The notes: generated by a model from the letters alone, not told the origin. Shown: positions 27,182 through 34,084, counted from the stretch's first letter. The stretch is DNA of 64,000 bases from Burkholderiales bacterium (GCA_016200895.1 JACQDX010000104.1:124001-188000); one strand, 5' to 3'. Translations and numbers: made by a program.

Positions 27182-27878
27182 CTAGGTATCATCATTTCCC
27201 ACCATGGGCAGGAGCTGTATCCCTGTTTTATTGACCAACTCCTTATAGCTTATGGGTTTGCTGGCATGTGCCTGGTCCGTGTTTTCTACCCAGTACGCCC
27301 AGGCACGCCCGCTGGTATGGTCATATACCAGCTTGAACAGATATTTGGGTACCCAAACCTTATTGTTTCCCACCGTTGCTGGGCGGGAGCCGTAAACTGG
27401 GCCAGTAATGACGTAAACATCACCTGAAGCCCGCAATACATATTGCCGCGTAGCTTTTTCTATGGCAGCCCAGGTTTTGCGGTTATTGGCCGGTGCCTGC
27501 GGCACCATATTTGCCAGCGAAAAGCTTTGCGCCATCGCCGTACTATCCGCCATGTCGGCAGCTGGTGCCATATGGCCACGGTCATAGCCAGAACCTTTGT
27601 AGTCATCCAGTTCAGCTCTTTCTGCAAGCGGCAGGCGTGCATCGGCATAGAACTACGGCAAATGCCGAGAAACACAGCGCGCGCGGACGCATATCCGTGG
27701 AAGGGCGCATCACCGGAATCTGTCCTTTGGCAAAGAACTGGCGGCACCCGGCAAACTCCCCTGTGTTCTGAGTTGGGAAGTTGAGGATAGCGTTATCCAG
27801 AAACGAGAGATCAACAAAGGAAAGACTGACGACAGCAAAAACGAGCAGGGGACTGAGTTTGGCGAGTTTTTTTAACAT
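27182..27878 (-). pseudogene. DNA/RNA non-specific endonuclease with internal deletion and frameshift
   Basis: The N-terminal part starts MLKKLAKLSPLLVFAVVSLS (a signal segment) and runs in frame through CRQFFAKGQIPVM and PRALCFSAFAV. The rest of the enzyme continues in another frame: FYADARLPLAERAELDDYKGSG, then YDRGHMAPAADM (the catalytic DRGH motif of the NUC1/Serratia nuclease family) and SFSLANMVPQ to a normal C-terminus. At about 27650 roughly 30-35 residues expected between these parts are missing and the frame changes, so no complete nuclease can be made. An intact version would be an exported sugar-non-specific nuclease. Confidence 0.85.
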
Positions 27879-28159
27879 GAATATGAAAGCTGATGCCGGG
27901 TAAGGGCAATCCTGAAGTGAGCCAAATCCATTTGTTGACCAAGCCCCAGAGTGCAATCTGCGACTGGTAAATTGAGCAGAATACGAAAGAGCTGGATTCT
28001 ATATGATTTTTCTCAGGGTATCTTGCCGGTAAGTAAATACCGGCATTTTTCAGCAAAGGCAGTCAGTAACAAATAGAGACTATTTTGACAATAAAATACT
28101 TGCCTATTTAACTTACTTGGCTGACTATGCGGCAAATCAAAAAATGAATACTGTCCTAG

Positions 28160-29080
28160 ATGTTTTCCACCGCAACCCTGACCACTGTCCGAAAAAAATT
28201 GCTCAAGCTTGAAGCGCATTGGGTATTGCTAGGCTTGTGCTTGCTTGAAGCCATGCTGTATTGCCTTGATGAATTCACCGGCCCGCATAGTTTCTATGCG
28301 CCTTTCTATATCTTTCCCATTGCCTTTAGCGCGGCCTTGCTTTCCCGGCGCATGACATTTTTCTTTGTCATGCTCTCCAGCCTGGCCAGGGCGCAGGTAT
28401 TCAGTCAATTTTTTCAGGCGGGCAGCCTGGTGTTGCTGGCATTTGATATCGCCCAAAGCATGTTGTTGTACGGCGCAATTGCTGTTTTGGTGATGACGGT
28501 CAAAAGCATGCACCAACGCCTGCTCAGGTATGCAGAATATTTGCGTGCCAATATCAGGCAGATGCGTCAACAAAGACGCAATAGAGCCAGTATCCGCAGG
28601 GCTTTACCAGACGATGCCGATGGCATTGTGCGCCTGGCTGTGAATGGTGCCAAAAACGGTGATTTGTCCGAAGATATCTCAAATGCGGTTTTGCAACGCA
28701 CACTGGCCACTGCTTTCAGGCAAGGCATAGTCGAGGGACAAACTATCAGGCAGATCTGGGCTGGCGGCCAGCAAAAAGTGCCAGTTGAATTTTGGGTGTC
28801 CATCATCAATGGACGCATGGCAGGTTTTTTCATGCTGTATGGTGTTGATAACCAACAAGGCTCAGAGCGCGAATTACATGCCATGGTGGTGACAGATGAA
28901 TACCGTGGCCTGGGTATAGGTGCTGCCATGACAGATTTCTTTTGCATGCATTTTAAAAACCGTCGTTTGTTTGCTGCCTGCAAGAAAGGTTCAAAGATGA
29001 TGAAGATGCTGAGTCGCCGGGGTTTTAGCCCGTTTTGTACGACAGAAAATGAGTATGTCATCATAGAGCGACATAATTGA
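28160..29080 (+). CDS. Membrane-anchored GNAT acetyltransferase-like protein
   Basis: A 306-residue two-part protein. Residues about 18-115 contain three or four transmembrane helices resembling the MASE-like or histidine-kinase N-terminal membrane segment (LDEFTGPHSFYAPFYIFPI). A basic helix follows, and residues about 145-300 form a GNAT acyltransferase domain with the acetyl-CoA loop VTDEYRGLGIGAAMTDF. The substrate is unknown. The fusion of this membrane segment, usually seen in GGDEF proteins and kinases, to GNAT is uncommon. The ribosome site before ATG 28160 is weak, so the start is less certain. Confidence 0.75.
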   Translation: MFSTATLTTVRKKLLKLEAHWVLLGLCLLEAMLYCLDEFTGPHSFYAPFYIFPIAFSAALLSRRMTFFFVMLSSLARAQVFSQFFQAGSLVLLAFDIAQSMLLYGAIAVLVMTVKSMHQRLLRYAEYLRANIRQMRQQRRNRASIRRALPDDADGIVRLAVNGAKNGDLSEDISNAVLQRTLATAFRQGIVEGQTIRQIWAGGQQKVPVEFWVSIINGRMAGFFMLYGVDNQQGSERELHAMVVTDEYRGLGIGAAMTDFFCMHFKNRRLFAACKKGSKMMKMLSRRGFSPFCTTENEYVIIERHN

Positions 29081-29107
29081 CAGAGTGCTGATACAGCTTG
29101 CACTGAC

Positions 29108-30718
29108 CTACTTATCGCTCAATGCATCCCAGCTCAATCCAAACTTGCTGAGATATTTTTTAAGCCTGTCAGCGTCATTGGGATTGGCTTTATTACTGCG
29201 TGAAGCAGCAAACAATTTCCGGCCTGCTTCCGACATGTTTTTAGAACGCTGGCATACCGCCAGCACAGCCTGTAATTGCACTGCATCGAATAAGTCCAGT
29301 TGTGCGACTTTTTCAGCATCCAGATAGTCATGCAAATCCAGCTCATGCGTTTCACGGCCGCCTTCATGTGCATGTGACCACAGGCGTTGCAGGCGTTTGA
29401 TTTCTTCGCCAGCATTCTGATCATTGATGCGCCCGGCATCGGCCAGTGTGGCCATGCGTGTGATTGAAGCGGATAAATCACGGAAATTGCCTGCCCACAC
29501 CGCCTGGGTCGAAGTGGCAAATTCCATATAGCTGTCTTTCGCTTCTTTATTGAAGCGCACCATCTGCCCATTCTCGGCACTGTATTGCGATAGTAGATAA
29601 TCGATATTCGGCGCAATGTCTTCCACGCGACCACTGAGACCTGGTAATTCATACGACCATAGATTGATGCGCGCATACAAGTCTTCTCGAAAGCGGCCTG
29701 CCGCTACTTCCTTGCCCAGATCACGGTTGGTACCCGCAACCAGCTGGAAATCGCTTTGTACTTCATGGTCGCCACCAACCGGGAAGAAGCGTTTTTCTTC
29801 CACCGCCTTGAGCAACATGGCTTGTTCATCCAGGCCCAGTTCACCAATTTCATCGAGAAACAGCAAGCCCTTGTGCGCCGTCCTCAGCAAGCCGGGGCGA
29901 TCAGACATGGCGCCGGTGAACGAACCTTTGATATGGCCAAACAGGGTAGAACCTGCGCCATCACCACGCAGGGTAGCGCAATTGACTTCGACAAACTTGC
30001 CTTCCAGCCTGTGTCTGGCTTTTTTCAATTCAAAGATCCGCCGCGCCAGGAATGATTTGCCTGCACCGGTCGGCCCCATCAGCAGGATGGCAGCTTTGGA
30101 CTTGATGGCGACACGTTCAATTTCATCGATCATGGTATTGAAGCGTGCATTGCGGGTGGCAATGCCAGACTTTAAAAAAGCCACGCCTTCTTCCTGCTCA
30201 CGGCTAAAGCGTTGAGCGATCTGGTCATAGCGCGACAAGTCCAGGTCAATGATGGTCATCTCACCAAAATTGTCCTTAGTCTGGCGTCGCGGTGGCGAAG
30301 TCTGCAAGAGCTTGCCGGGCAGGTAATTGGCTTCCGTCATCAGGAACAGGCAAATTTGCGCCACGTGGGTGCCAGTGGTGATATGCACCCAGTATTCTTC
30401 TTTATCGGTATCGAAGGGGTAAGACCTGGCAAAGTCAAACAGACAGCCATAGACATCTTCAAAATCCCAGGGATCCTGTATTGATAACTGATGTGAACGT
30501 ACTTTGGTTTCTGGCGAAGTATCGGCAATGTCCTTTTCTAATTGCGCAAGCAACAGTTCATGCTGGCCGCTATGCAGTAAATCGATGCGGTCGATGACGA
30601 TATCTTCATGCTGGGTCAAAGCAACCGTGGGTCGCCATTTTTCCCAGCGACCGCTACCGCGACCGCTATCAAGTTGGGTGCCTATAAAACCGATGACAAC
30701 TTTTTTCTTCTTGATCAT
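29108..30718 (-). CDS. rtcR: RtcR, sigma-54-dependent activator of RNA repair genes
   Basis: A 536-residue bacterial enhancer-binding protein. Residues 1-185 form the CARF-type sensor domain (VVIGFIGTQLDSG, HITTGTHVAQICLFLMTEANYLPG). From about 190 the AAA+ domain has Walker A GPTGAGKS at 215-222, the sigma-54-contacting loop GSFTGA at 265-270 (the canonical GAFTGA with Ser for Ala) and Walker B LLFLDE at 285-290. A C-terminal DNA-binding region follows (VCQRSKNMSEAGRKLFAASR). In E. coli and Salmonella, RtcR senses RNA damage through its CARF domain and activates rtcBA and rsr operons. Here it is divergent from rsr, with a sigma-54 promoter in between. Confidence 0.95.
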   Translation of the reverse strand: MIKKKKVVIGFIGTQLDSGRGSGRWEKWRPTVALTQHEDIVIDRIDLLHSGQHELLLAQLEKDIADTSPETKVRSHQLSIQDPWDFEDVYGCLFDFARSYPFDTDKEEYWVHITTGTHVAQICLFLMTEANYLPGKLLQTSPPRRQTKDNFGEMTIIDLDLSRYDQIAQRFSREQEEGVAFLKSGIATRNARFNTMIDEIERVAIKSKAAILLMGPTGAGKSFLARRIFELKKARHRLEGKFVEVNCATLRGDGAGSTLFGHIKGSFTGAMSDRPGLLRTAHKGLLFLDEIGELGLDEQAMLLKAVEEKRFFPVGGDHEVQSDFQLVAGTNRDLGKEVAAGRFREDLYARINLWSYELPGLSGRVEDIAPNIDYLLSQYSAENGQMVRFNKEAKDSYMEFATSTQAVWAGNFRDLSASITRMATLADAGRINDQNAGEEIKRLQRLWSHAHEGGRETHELDLHDYLDAEKVAQLDLFDAVQLQAVLAVCQRSKNMSEAGRKLFAASRSNKANPNDADRLKKYLSKFGLSWDALSDK

Positions 30719-30728
30719 TTTGGATAAA

Positions 30729-30750
30729 TAATTATCTATTTGGATAATTA
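30729..30750. promoter_or_regulatory. Inverted repeat, candidate RtcR upstream activating site
   Basis: TAATTATC-tatttg-GATAATTA has 8-bp arms. An overlapping direct repeat of TTTGGATAA also runs through the site. It sits about 110-130 bases upstream of the sigma-54 -24 element, the normal distance for an enhancer-binding protein, and next to the rtcR start, which would also allow autoregulation. Binding by RtcR is inferred. Confidence 0.55.
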
Positions 30751-30857
30751 TATATGAAATTGGACTTGATAGTCATTTCGATGGTTTTCTTGTGAATTCT
30801 GCATTTATCTATTTAAATCAATAACTTAAGCCATCTCGTTTGATGTTGGCACAGACC

Positions 30858-30873
30858 TGGCACGCCCATTGCA
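30858..30873 (+). promoter_or_regulatory. Sigma-54 promoter of the rsr-rtc operon
   Basis: TGGCACGCCCATTGCA matches the -24/-12 consensus (TGGCACG, four bases, TTGCA) without mismatch. Transcription should start about 12 bases downstream, near 30885, giving a leader of about 60 bases that contains an AAGAGC/GCTCTT hairpin (30886-30910). It fits with control by the divergent RtcR. Confidence 0.93.
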
Positions 30874-30944
30874 ATAGAGATAGGCAAGAGCGAATAAATA
30901 AACAGCTCTTCAAACATAAAAATAATAGATAGCGAGGAAATGAA

Positions 30945-32510
30945 ATGGTTAATACTCAATTGTTCCAGAGTTTAAAAAACTCACTGACAAATAAATTTTT
31001 GCCAGTCACAGATACAACAAATTTTTCTGGCGTAGCAGCCTACAAGTTCACTGCCGAACACAAGCTGGCGCAATACGCAGCAACCGGTTGTTTGAACGCG
31101 ACTTACTACGCCAGCGCAGAAGCGCAACTGGCTACAGTGCTGGATTTGACAAAAGAGGTAACGCCTCTGTTCGTAGCGCAAACAGCAATTTACTGCCGCG
31201 AACGTGGCTATATGAAAGACATGCCAGCCCTGCTGGTGGCAGCACTGACCATGCGTAATGCAGTGGAGTTGCCGCGTACTTTCAAGCGAGTGATGAATAA
31301 CGGCAAGATGTTGCGTAACTTTGTGCAGATTGTGCGTTCAGGTGCGATAGGCCGTAAATCCCTGGGCAGCCGTCCTAAGAAACTGGTACAGGCATGGTTG
31401 AATACTGCCAGCGAAAAAGAATTGTTGTCAGCTGCGGTGGGCACAACGCCATCACTGGCAGACGTTGTAAAAATGGTGCATCCAAAACCTGCCGAAGCAT
31501 GGCGTGAAGCCTTCTTTGCCTGGTTGATAGGTAAGCCATACAAGGCAGAAGCTTTGCCACCTGTCGTCGCAGCCTTTGAAGCATACAAGAAAGACCGCAG
31601 CCTGGCTTTGCCGGATGTGCCTTTCCAGATGCTGACAGCGATGGATTTGACGACAGAAGACTGGGCGCAGATAGCCCGCCAGGCTGGCTGGCAGATGTTA
31701 CGTATGAACTTGAACACCTTTGGCCGTCACGGTGTATATGCCTTGCCAGGCATGGTGGACTTGATCGCTGCGAAATTGAGTAATGCCGAAGCGATTGCCA
31801 AGGCCAAGGTATTTCCTTACCAGTTGATGGCAGCTTACAAGGCAGCGAATGAAGAAGTGCCATTGCCTATCAAGAATGCCTTGCAAGATGCGATGGAAAT
31901 CGCCTTGAGCAATGTGCCAGAAATATTTGGCAAAGTTGTGGTGTGTGCTGACGTGTCAGGTTCCATGTCGTCTGCAGTCACAGGTTACCGTGGCTCCGCA
32001 ACGACAGCGGTACGTTGCATAGATATCGCTGCCCTGGTTGCTGCTGCCATGTTGCGCAAAAATCCATCGACTCTGGTTTTGCCGTTTGAAAACCATGTCG
32101 TGAAGTGTGATTTGAACCCACGTGACAGCGTGATGACCAATGCACAGAAACTGGCTGCGATAGGTGGCGGCGGAACCAATTGCAGCGCACCACTGGTGCA
32201 GTTGAACAAGAGCAAGGCGCAGGCTGACCTGGTGATCTTTGTCTCTGACAACGAATCATGGATGGATGCAAGCCGTAGTCGTACGACTGCAACCATGGCG
32301 GAATGGAATGTGTTTAAACAACGCAATCCACAAGCCAAACTGGTATGCATAGATATTGCACCTTACGGCACGACACAGGCAGCAGAAAGAGATGATATTT
32401 TGAATGTAGGTGGCTTTTCTGATGCCGTATTTAAAATAATCGCTGCCTTTGCTGCGGGTCAGCTAAGTGCAGAGCGTTGGGTAGGTGAAGTAAAGGCAAT
32501 TGATATTTAA
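30945..32510 (+). CDS. rsr: Ro60 orthologue Rsr: TROVE domain plus von Willebrand A domain
   Basis: A 521-residue ring-shaped RNA-binding protein. The TROVE HEAT-like repeats cover residues about 15-325 (NFSGVAAYKFTAEHKLAQYAATGCLN, ERGYMKDMPALLVAALTMRN). The vWA domain from about 330 has MIDAS motif DVSGS at 336-340 and the supporting GGGGTNCSAPL. Bacterial Rsr binds Y RNAs and, with PNPase, takes part in structured RNA decay and stress survival. GAGG lies upstream of the ATG. It is the first gene after the sigma-54 promoter and is followed immediately by a series of Y-RNA-like modules. Confidence 0.95.
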   Translation: MVNTQLFQSLKNSLTNKFLPVTDTTNFSGVAAYKFTAEHKLAQYAATGCLNATYYASAEAQLATVLDLTKEVTPLFVAQTAIYCRERGYMKDMPALLVAALTMRNAVELPRTFKRVMNNGKMLRNFVQIVRSGAIGRKSLGSRPKKLVQAWLNTASEKELLSAAVGTTPSLADVVKMVHPKPAEAWREAFFAWLIGKPYKAEALPPVVAAFEAYKKDRSLALPDVPFQMLTAMDLTTEDWAQIARQAGWQMLRMNLNTFGRHGVYALPGMVDLIAAKLSNAEAIAKAKVFPYQLMAAYKAANEEVPLPIKNALQDAMEIALSNVPEIFGKVVVCADVSGSMSSAVTGYRGSATTAVRCIDIAALVAAAMLRKNPSTLVLPFENHVVKCDLNPRDSVMTNAQKLAAIGGGGTNCSAPLVQLNKSKAQADLVIFVSDNESWMDASRSRTTATMAEWNVFKQRNPQAKLVCIDIAPYGTTQAAERDDILNVGGFSDAVFKIIAAFAAGQLSAERWVGEVKAIDI

Positions 32511-32517
32511 AGAACCG

Positions 32518-32550
32518 CTGGCGGGGCAAATGCAGTAACAGTCTCGCCAG
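32518..32550 (+). other. Hairpin right after rsr
   Basis: CTGGCG and CGCCAG pair around a 21-base loop, 7 bases after the rsr stop. No T run follows, so it is not a terminator. It lacks the GAAUGC and UUGUC marks of the following RNA modules. It may be a processing or stability element. Confidence 0.4.
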
Positions 32551-32567
32551 TCCAGGTAGTAAAAGTT

Positions 32568-32649
32568 TTTGAACGCAGCATGAATGTAAATGTGATTACA
32601 TCTGAAAACTGTAAAATCACCTTTAATCCTTGTCATGCAGTGCTTCAAA
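32568..32649 (+). ncRNA. Y-RNA-like module 1 (minimal form)
   Basis: Closing stem GCAUGA (32578-32583) with UCAUGC (32633-32638), extended outward past an A-A mismatch to UUUGAA/UUCAAA. The internal loop is AUGUAAAU on the 5' side and ends CCUUG on the 3' side. The inner stem GUGAUU (32592-32597) with AAUCAC (32615-32620) can extend as UUACA/UGUAA. There is no tRNA-like part. The architecture is that of the Ro-binding stem of a Y RNA. Confidence 0.75.
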
Positions 32650-32675
32650 GACCATGTGAGTGTGGTCTTGAGTTT

Positions 32676-32748
32676 GAAATGCAGTACGAATGCGCAGGCG
32701 ATTACATCCCAAAAAAAATCGCAGGCAGACCTTGTCGTACCGTGTTTC
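32676..32748 (+). ncRNA. Y-RNA-like module 2 (minimal form)
   Basis: Closing stem GUACGA (32684-32689) with UCGUAC (32735-32740), extended past an A-C mismatch by GAAAUGC/GUGUUUC. The 5' internal loop starts AUGC and the 3' loop ends CCUUG. Inner stem GCGAUU (32698-32703) with AAUCGC (32717-32722), followed by ACAU and an A-rich loop. Both stems differ in sequence from module 1 but stay paired. Confidence 0.78.
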
Positions 32749-32783
32749 TCAATGCTGCAATCAGATGTCGCAGTACAGGTTTT

Positions 32784-32856
32784 GAATATGGCATGAATGC
32801 TGACGTGATTACATTTGAAACGTAAAATCACTATCTATTTTTGTCATGTCATATTC
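32784..32856 (+). ncRNA. Y-RNA-like module 3 (minimal form)
   Basis: A long closing stem, GAAUAUGGCAUGA (32784-32796) with UCAUGUCAUAUUC (32844-32856), paired throughout with one G-U. The internal loop is AUGCUGAC opposite a strand ending UUUUUG. Inner stem GUGAUU (32805-32810) with AAUCAC (32826-32831), then ACAU. No tRNA-like module. Confidence 0.78.
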
Positions 32857-32883
32857 AATAAATATCATTGTGCTTGTTTTTTT

Positions 32884-32951
32884 GAATGCTACATGAATGC
32901 TTATGTGACTACATGGGGTGTTCACATCAATCACTTGTCATGTGGAGTTTC
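32884..32951 (+). ncRNA. Y-RNA-like module 4 (minimal form)
   Basis: Closing stem CUACAUGA (32889-32896) with UCAUGUGG (32938-32945), including a U-G pair. The 5' internal loop is AUGCUU and the 3' loop ends CACUUG. Inner stem AUGUGA (32903-32908) with UCACAU (32922-32927), with CUACAU following. A short stem without tRNA-like arms. Confidence 0.72.
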
Positions 32952-32974
32952 AAAGAGAAGTTCGTAAAGGTTTT

Positions 32975-33055
32975 GAGTAGCTCAAGAATGCAGTTGTGAC
33001 TACATTTTTTGCAAAAGTGAAGCGGTCACAGCAAAGTTTTGTCTTGTTACTGCTC
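32975..33055 (+). ncRNA. Y-RNA-like module 5 (minimal form)
   Basis: Closing stem CAAGA with UCUUG, prolonged by GAGUAG/CUGCUC at the ends (32975-32987 with 33042-33055). The internal loop is AUGCAGUU opposite a strand ending UUUUG. Inner stem GUGACU (32996-33001) with GGUCAC (33024-33029), then ACAU and a 22-base terminal part. Confidence 0.75.
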
Positions 33056-33067
33056 AATCTGGTTTTA

Positions 33068-33165
33068 CCCGAATGCCATCAGGATTACATCGGTTAAATT
33101 GGTTCGACTCCAGTCTGGTCTGCACCGCAAGGACAGATCAGAAAATCCTGGTAACACTTGTCGGG
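33068..33165 (+). ncRNA. Y-RNA-like module 6 with a T-arm-like hairpin
   Basis: Closing stem CCCGA (33068-33072) with UCGGG (33161-33165), internal loop AUGCCAUC opposite a strand ending CACUUG, and inner stem AGGAUU (33081-33086) with AAUCCU (33144-33149), then ACAU. Inside are a T-arm-like hairpin AUUGG-UUCGACU-CCAGU (33098-33114) and a second hairpin CUGGUCUG/CAGAUCAG (33115-33141). A U-rich tract (GUUUUAUUUUA) follows and may end or pause transcription. Confidence 0.75.
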
Positions 33166-33189
33166 GTTTTATTTTAAAGTAGAGACGTA

Positions 33190-33564
33190 ATGAAAAGCGG
33201 AAAGCAAAGACGGACAGAAATCATGGAAAAGCGGCGCGCCCGCATACCTGTAAAAGAAAGTTTTGATGTTTATGTTATGCCAGCACCTGCTGGAGCAGTG
33301 ATGGCTGATCGTGAGGCATTAAGTCACAATAAGAATGCTATTTTCCTGCCCTTGTTTTATGTGGACTATGCCTTCAACTGTCGTGATTGTGGATGCGCAC
33401 AGATATGGACAGGCAAGCAGCAGAAGTGGTGGTATGAAATCATGCAGGGTAATATCAATAGCGTAGCCATTCGATGTCGTCCTTGCAGGAAGGTAGAGCA
33501 GCAAAGAAAGAAATTAGCCAGGGAAACTCATTTGAGTGGTCTGGCAGCAAAGCACAAACATTGA
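33190..33564 (+). CDS. Zinc-ribbon protein (zf-trcl type) embedded among the Y-RNA-like modules
   Basis: A 124-residue basic protein. The N-terminal half is Arg/Lys-rich (RRTEIMEKRRARIP). Residues about 57-105 match the probable zinc-ribbon domain known as zf-trcl: FYVDYAFNCRDCGCAQIWTGKQQKWWYEIMQGNINSVAIRCRPCRK, with CxxC pairs (CRDC and CRPC) to bind zinc and the invariant QQKWWYE. The molecular role is not established. A basic Zn-ribbon in the middle of an RNA operon suggests RNA binding. It lies 25 bases after module 6 and 8 bases before module 7, so it should be co-transcribed with them from the sigma-54 promoter. Confidence 0.85.
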   Translation: MKSGKQRRTEIMEKRRARIPVKESFDVYVMPAPAGAVMADREALSHNKNAIFLPLFYVDYAFNCRDCGCAQIWTGKQQKWWYEIMQGNINSVAIRCRPCRKVEQQRKKLARETHLSGLAAKHKH

Positions 33565-33571
33565 GTTTTCA

Positions 33572-33695
33572 GGCGAATGCCAGTGAACGTGCAACGGTCC
33601 TAAGGTGGTGAACAGATGCAATATGGTCTGGTGTAGCCTGGGTACTGACTCTTCATTGAGTCTCCCGGCCGTCGGTTTCACAGCCCCTTGTCGCC
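33572..33695 (+). ncRNA. Y-RNA-like module 7, divergent inner part
   Basis: Closing stem GGCGA (33572-33576) with UCGCC (33691-33695), internal loop AUGCCA opposite AGCCCCUUG, and inner stem GUGAA (33583-33587) with UUCAC (33677-33681). The UACAU motif is replaced (GUGCAAC). Inside is a D-arm-like stretch GGUGUAGCCUGGGUA and a GACUC/GAGUC hairpin (33647-33662), but no clear T loop. It may be a degenerate or specialised effector domain. Confidence 0.65.
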
Positions 33696-33742
33696 GCAAG
33701 TAATTTGGAAATGAAAGAGTTTGTGTGGTGAGTAAAAGTTTA

Positions 33743-33880
33743 GGCGAATGCTGGTGAAATTACATCACTTTTAATGAGGCTGTCGCGGGTTCGAAGCCCG
33801 TCACGAAATCTCGGTTTCGTGTAGCTCAGTTGGTAGAGCACCTGTGGGTGACCACATACATTTCACCGAATATTGTCGCC
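33743..33880 (+). ncRNA. yrlA: YrlA-like Y RNA with permuted tRNA mimic (module 8)
   Basis: Closing stem GGCGA (33743-33747) with UCGCC (33876-33880), an internal loop AUGCU opposite GAAUAUUG, and an 8-bp inner stem GGUGAAAU (33753-33760) with AUUUCACC (33860-33867). The distal part copies a tRNA in permuted order: T stem/loop GCGGG-UUCGAAG-CCCGU (33785-33801), a 7-bp acceptor CACGAAA (33802-33808) with UUUCGUG (33815-33821), then UA and a D arm GCUC-AGUUGGUA-GAGC (33824-33839). There is no anticodon arm and no CCA end. This is the organisation described for bacterial YrlA RNAs, which bind Rsr through the stem. Confidence 0.9.
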
Positions 33881-33960
33881 ACCAAAAATGGCAGGTTTTA
33901 AAGTAAGAGAAGCAAGGTAGCGGCTAATAGCGGTTTGGCTGTTGCGGTAAAAAAAGTTTA

Positions 33961-34084
33961 GGCGAATGCGGATGAAACTACATCGCTACGAACGAAGTGG
34001 TCGTGGGTTCGATTCCCGCCATGGTGTAATCTGGCGCCGTGTAGCTCAGTGGCAGAGCACTTGTTTCATCATCCCCTTGTCGCC
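33961..34084 (+). ncRNA. YrlA-like Y RNA with permuted tRNA mimic (module 9)
   Basis: Closing stem GGCGA (33961-33965) with UCGCC (34080-34084), internal loop AUGCG opposite AUCCCCUUG, and an 8-bp inner stem GAUGAAAC (33971-33978) with GUUUCAUC (34063-34070). The tRNA mimic consists of T arm GUGGG-UUCGAUU-CCCGC (34003-34019), a 7-bp acceptor CAUGGUG (34020-34026) with CGCCGUG (34035-34041) closed by an 8-base loop, then UA and D arm GCUC-AGUGGCA-GAGC (34044-34058). It ends 29 bases before the rtcB start. Confidence 0.9.

Noticed and set aside
32580-32825. Open frame of 81 codons running through modules 1-3
   Set aside because: It has no ribosome site or protein-like composition, and it covers covarying RNA stems.
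33785-33839. Apparent tRNA gene (TTCGAAG T loop and GCTCAGTTGGTAGAGC D arm)
   Set aside because: The T arm precedes the D arm, there is no anticodon arm and no 3' CCA context, and the whole lies inside a Y-RNA-like stem; it is a tRNA mimic, not a tRNA.
32578-33980. Recurrent GAATGC...TACAT motif as a possible CRISPR array or simple repeat
   Set aside because: The spacing is irregular, the conserved parts are short and the flanking stems covary; this is an RNA family, not CRISPR.
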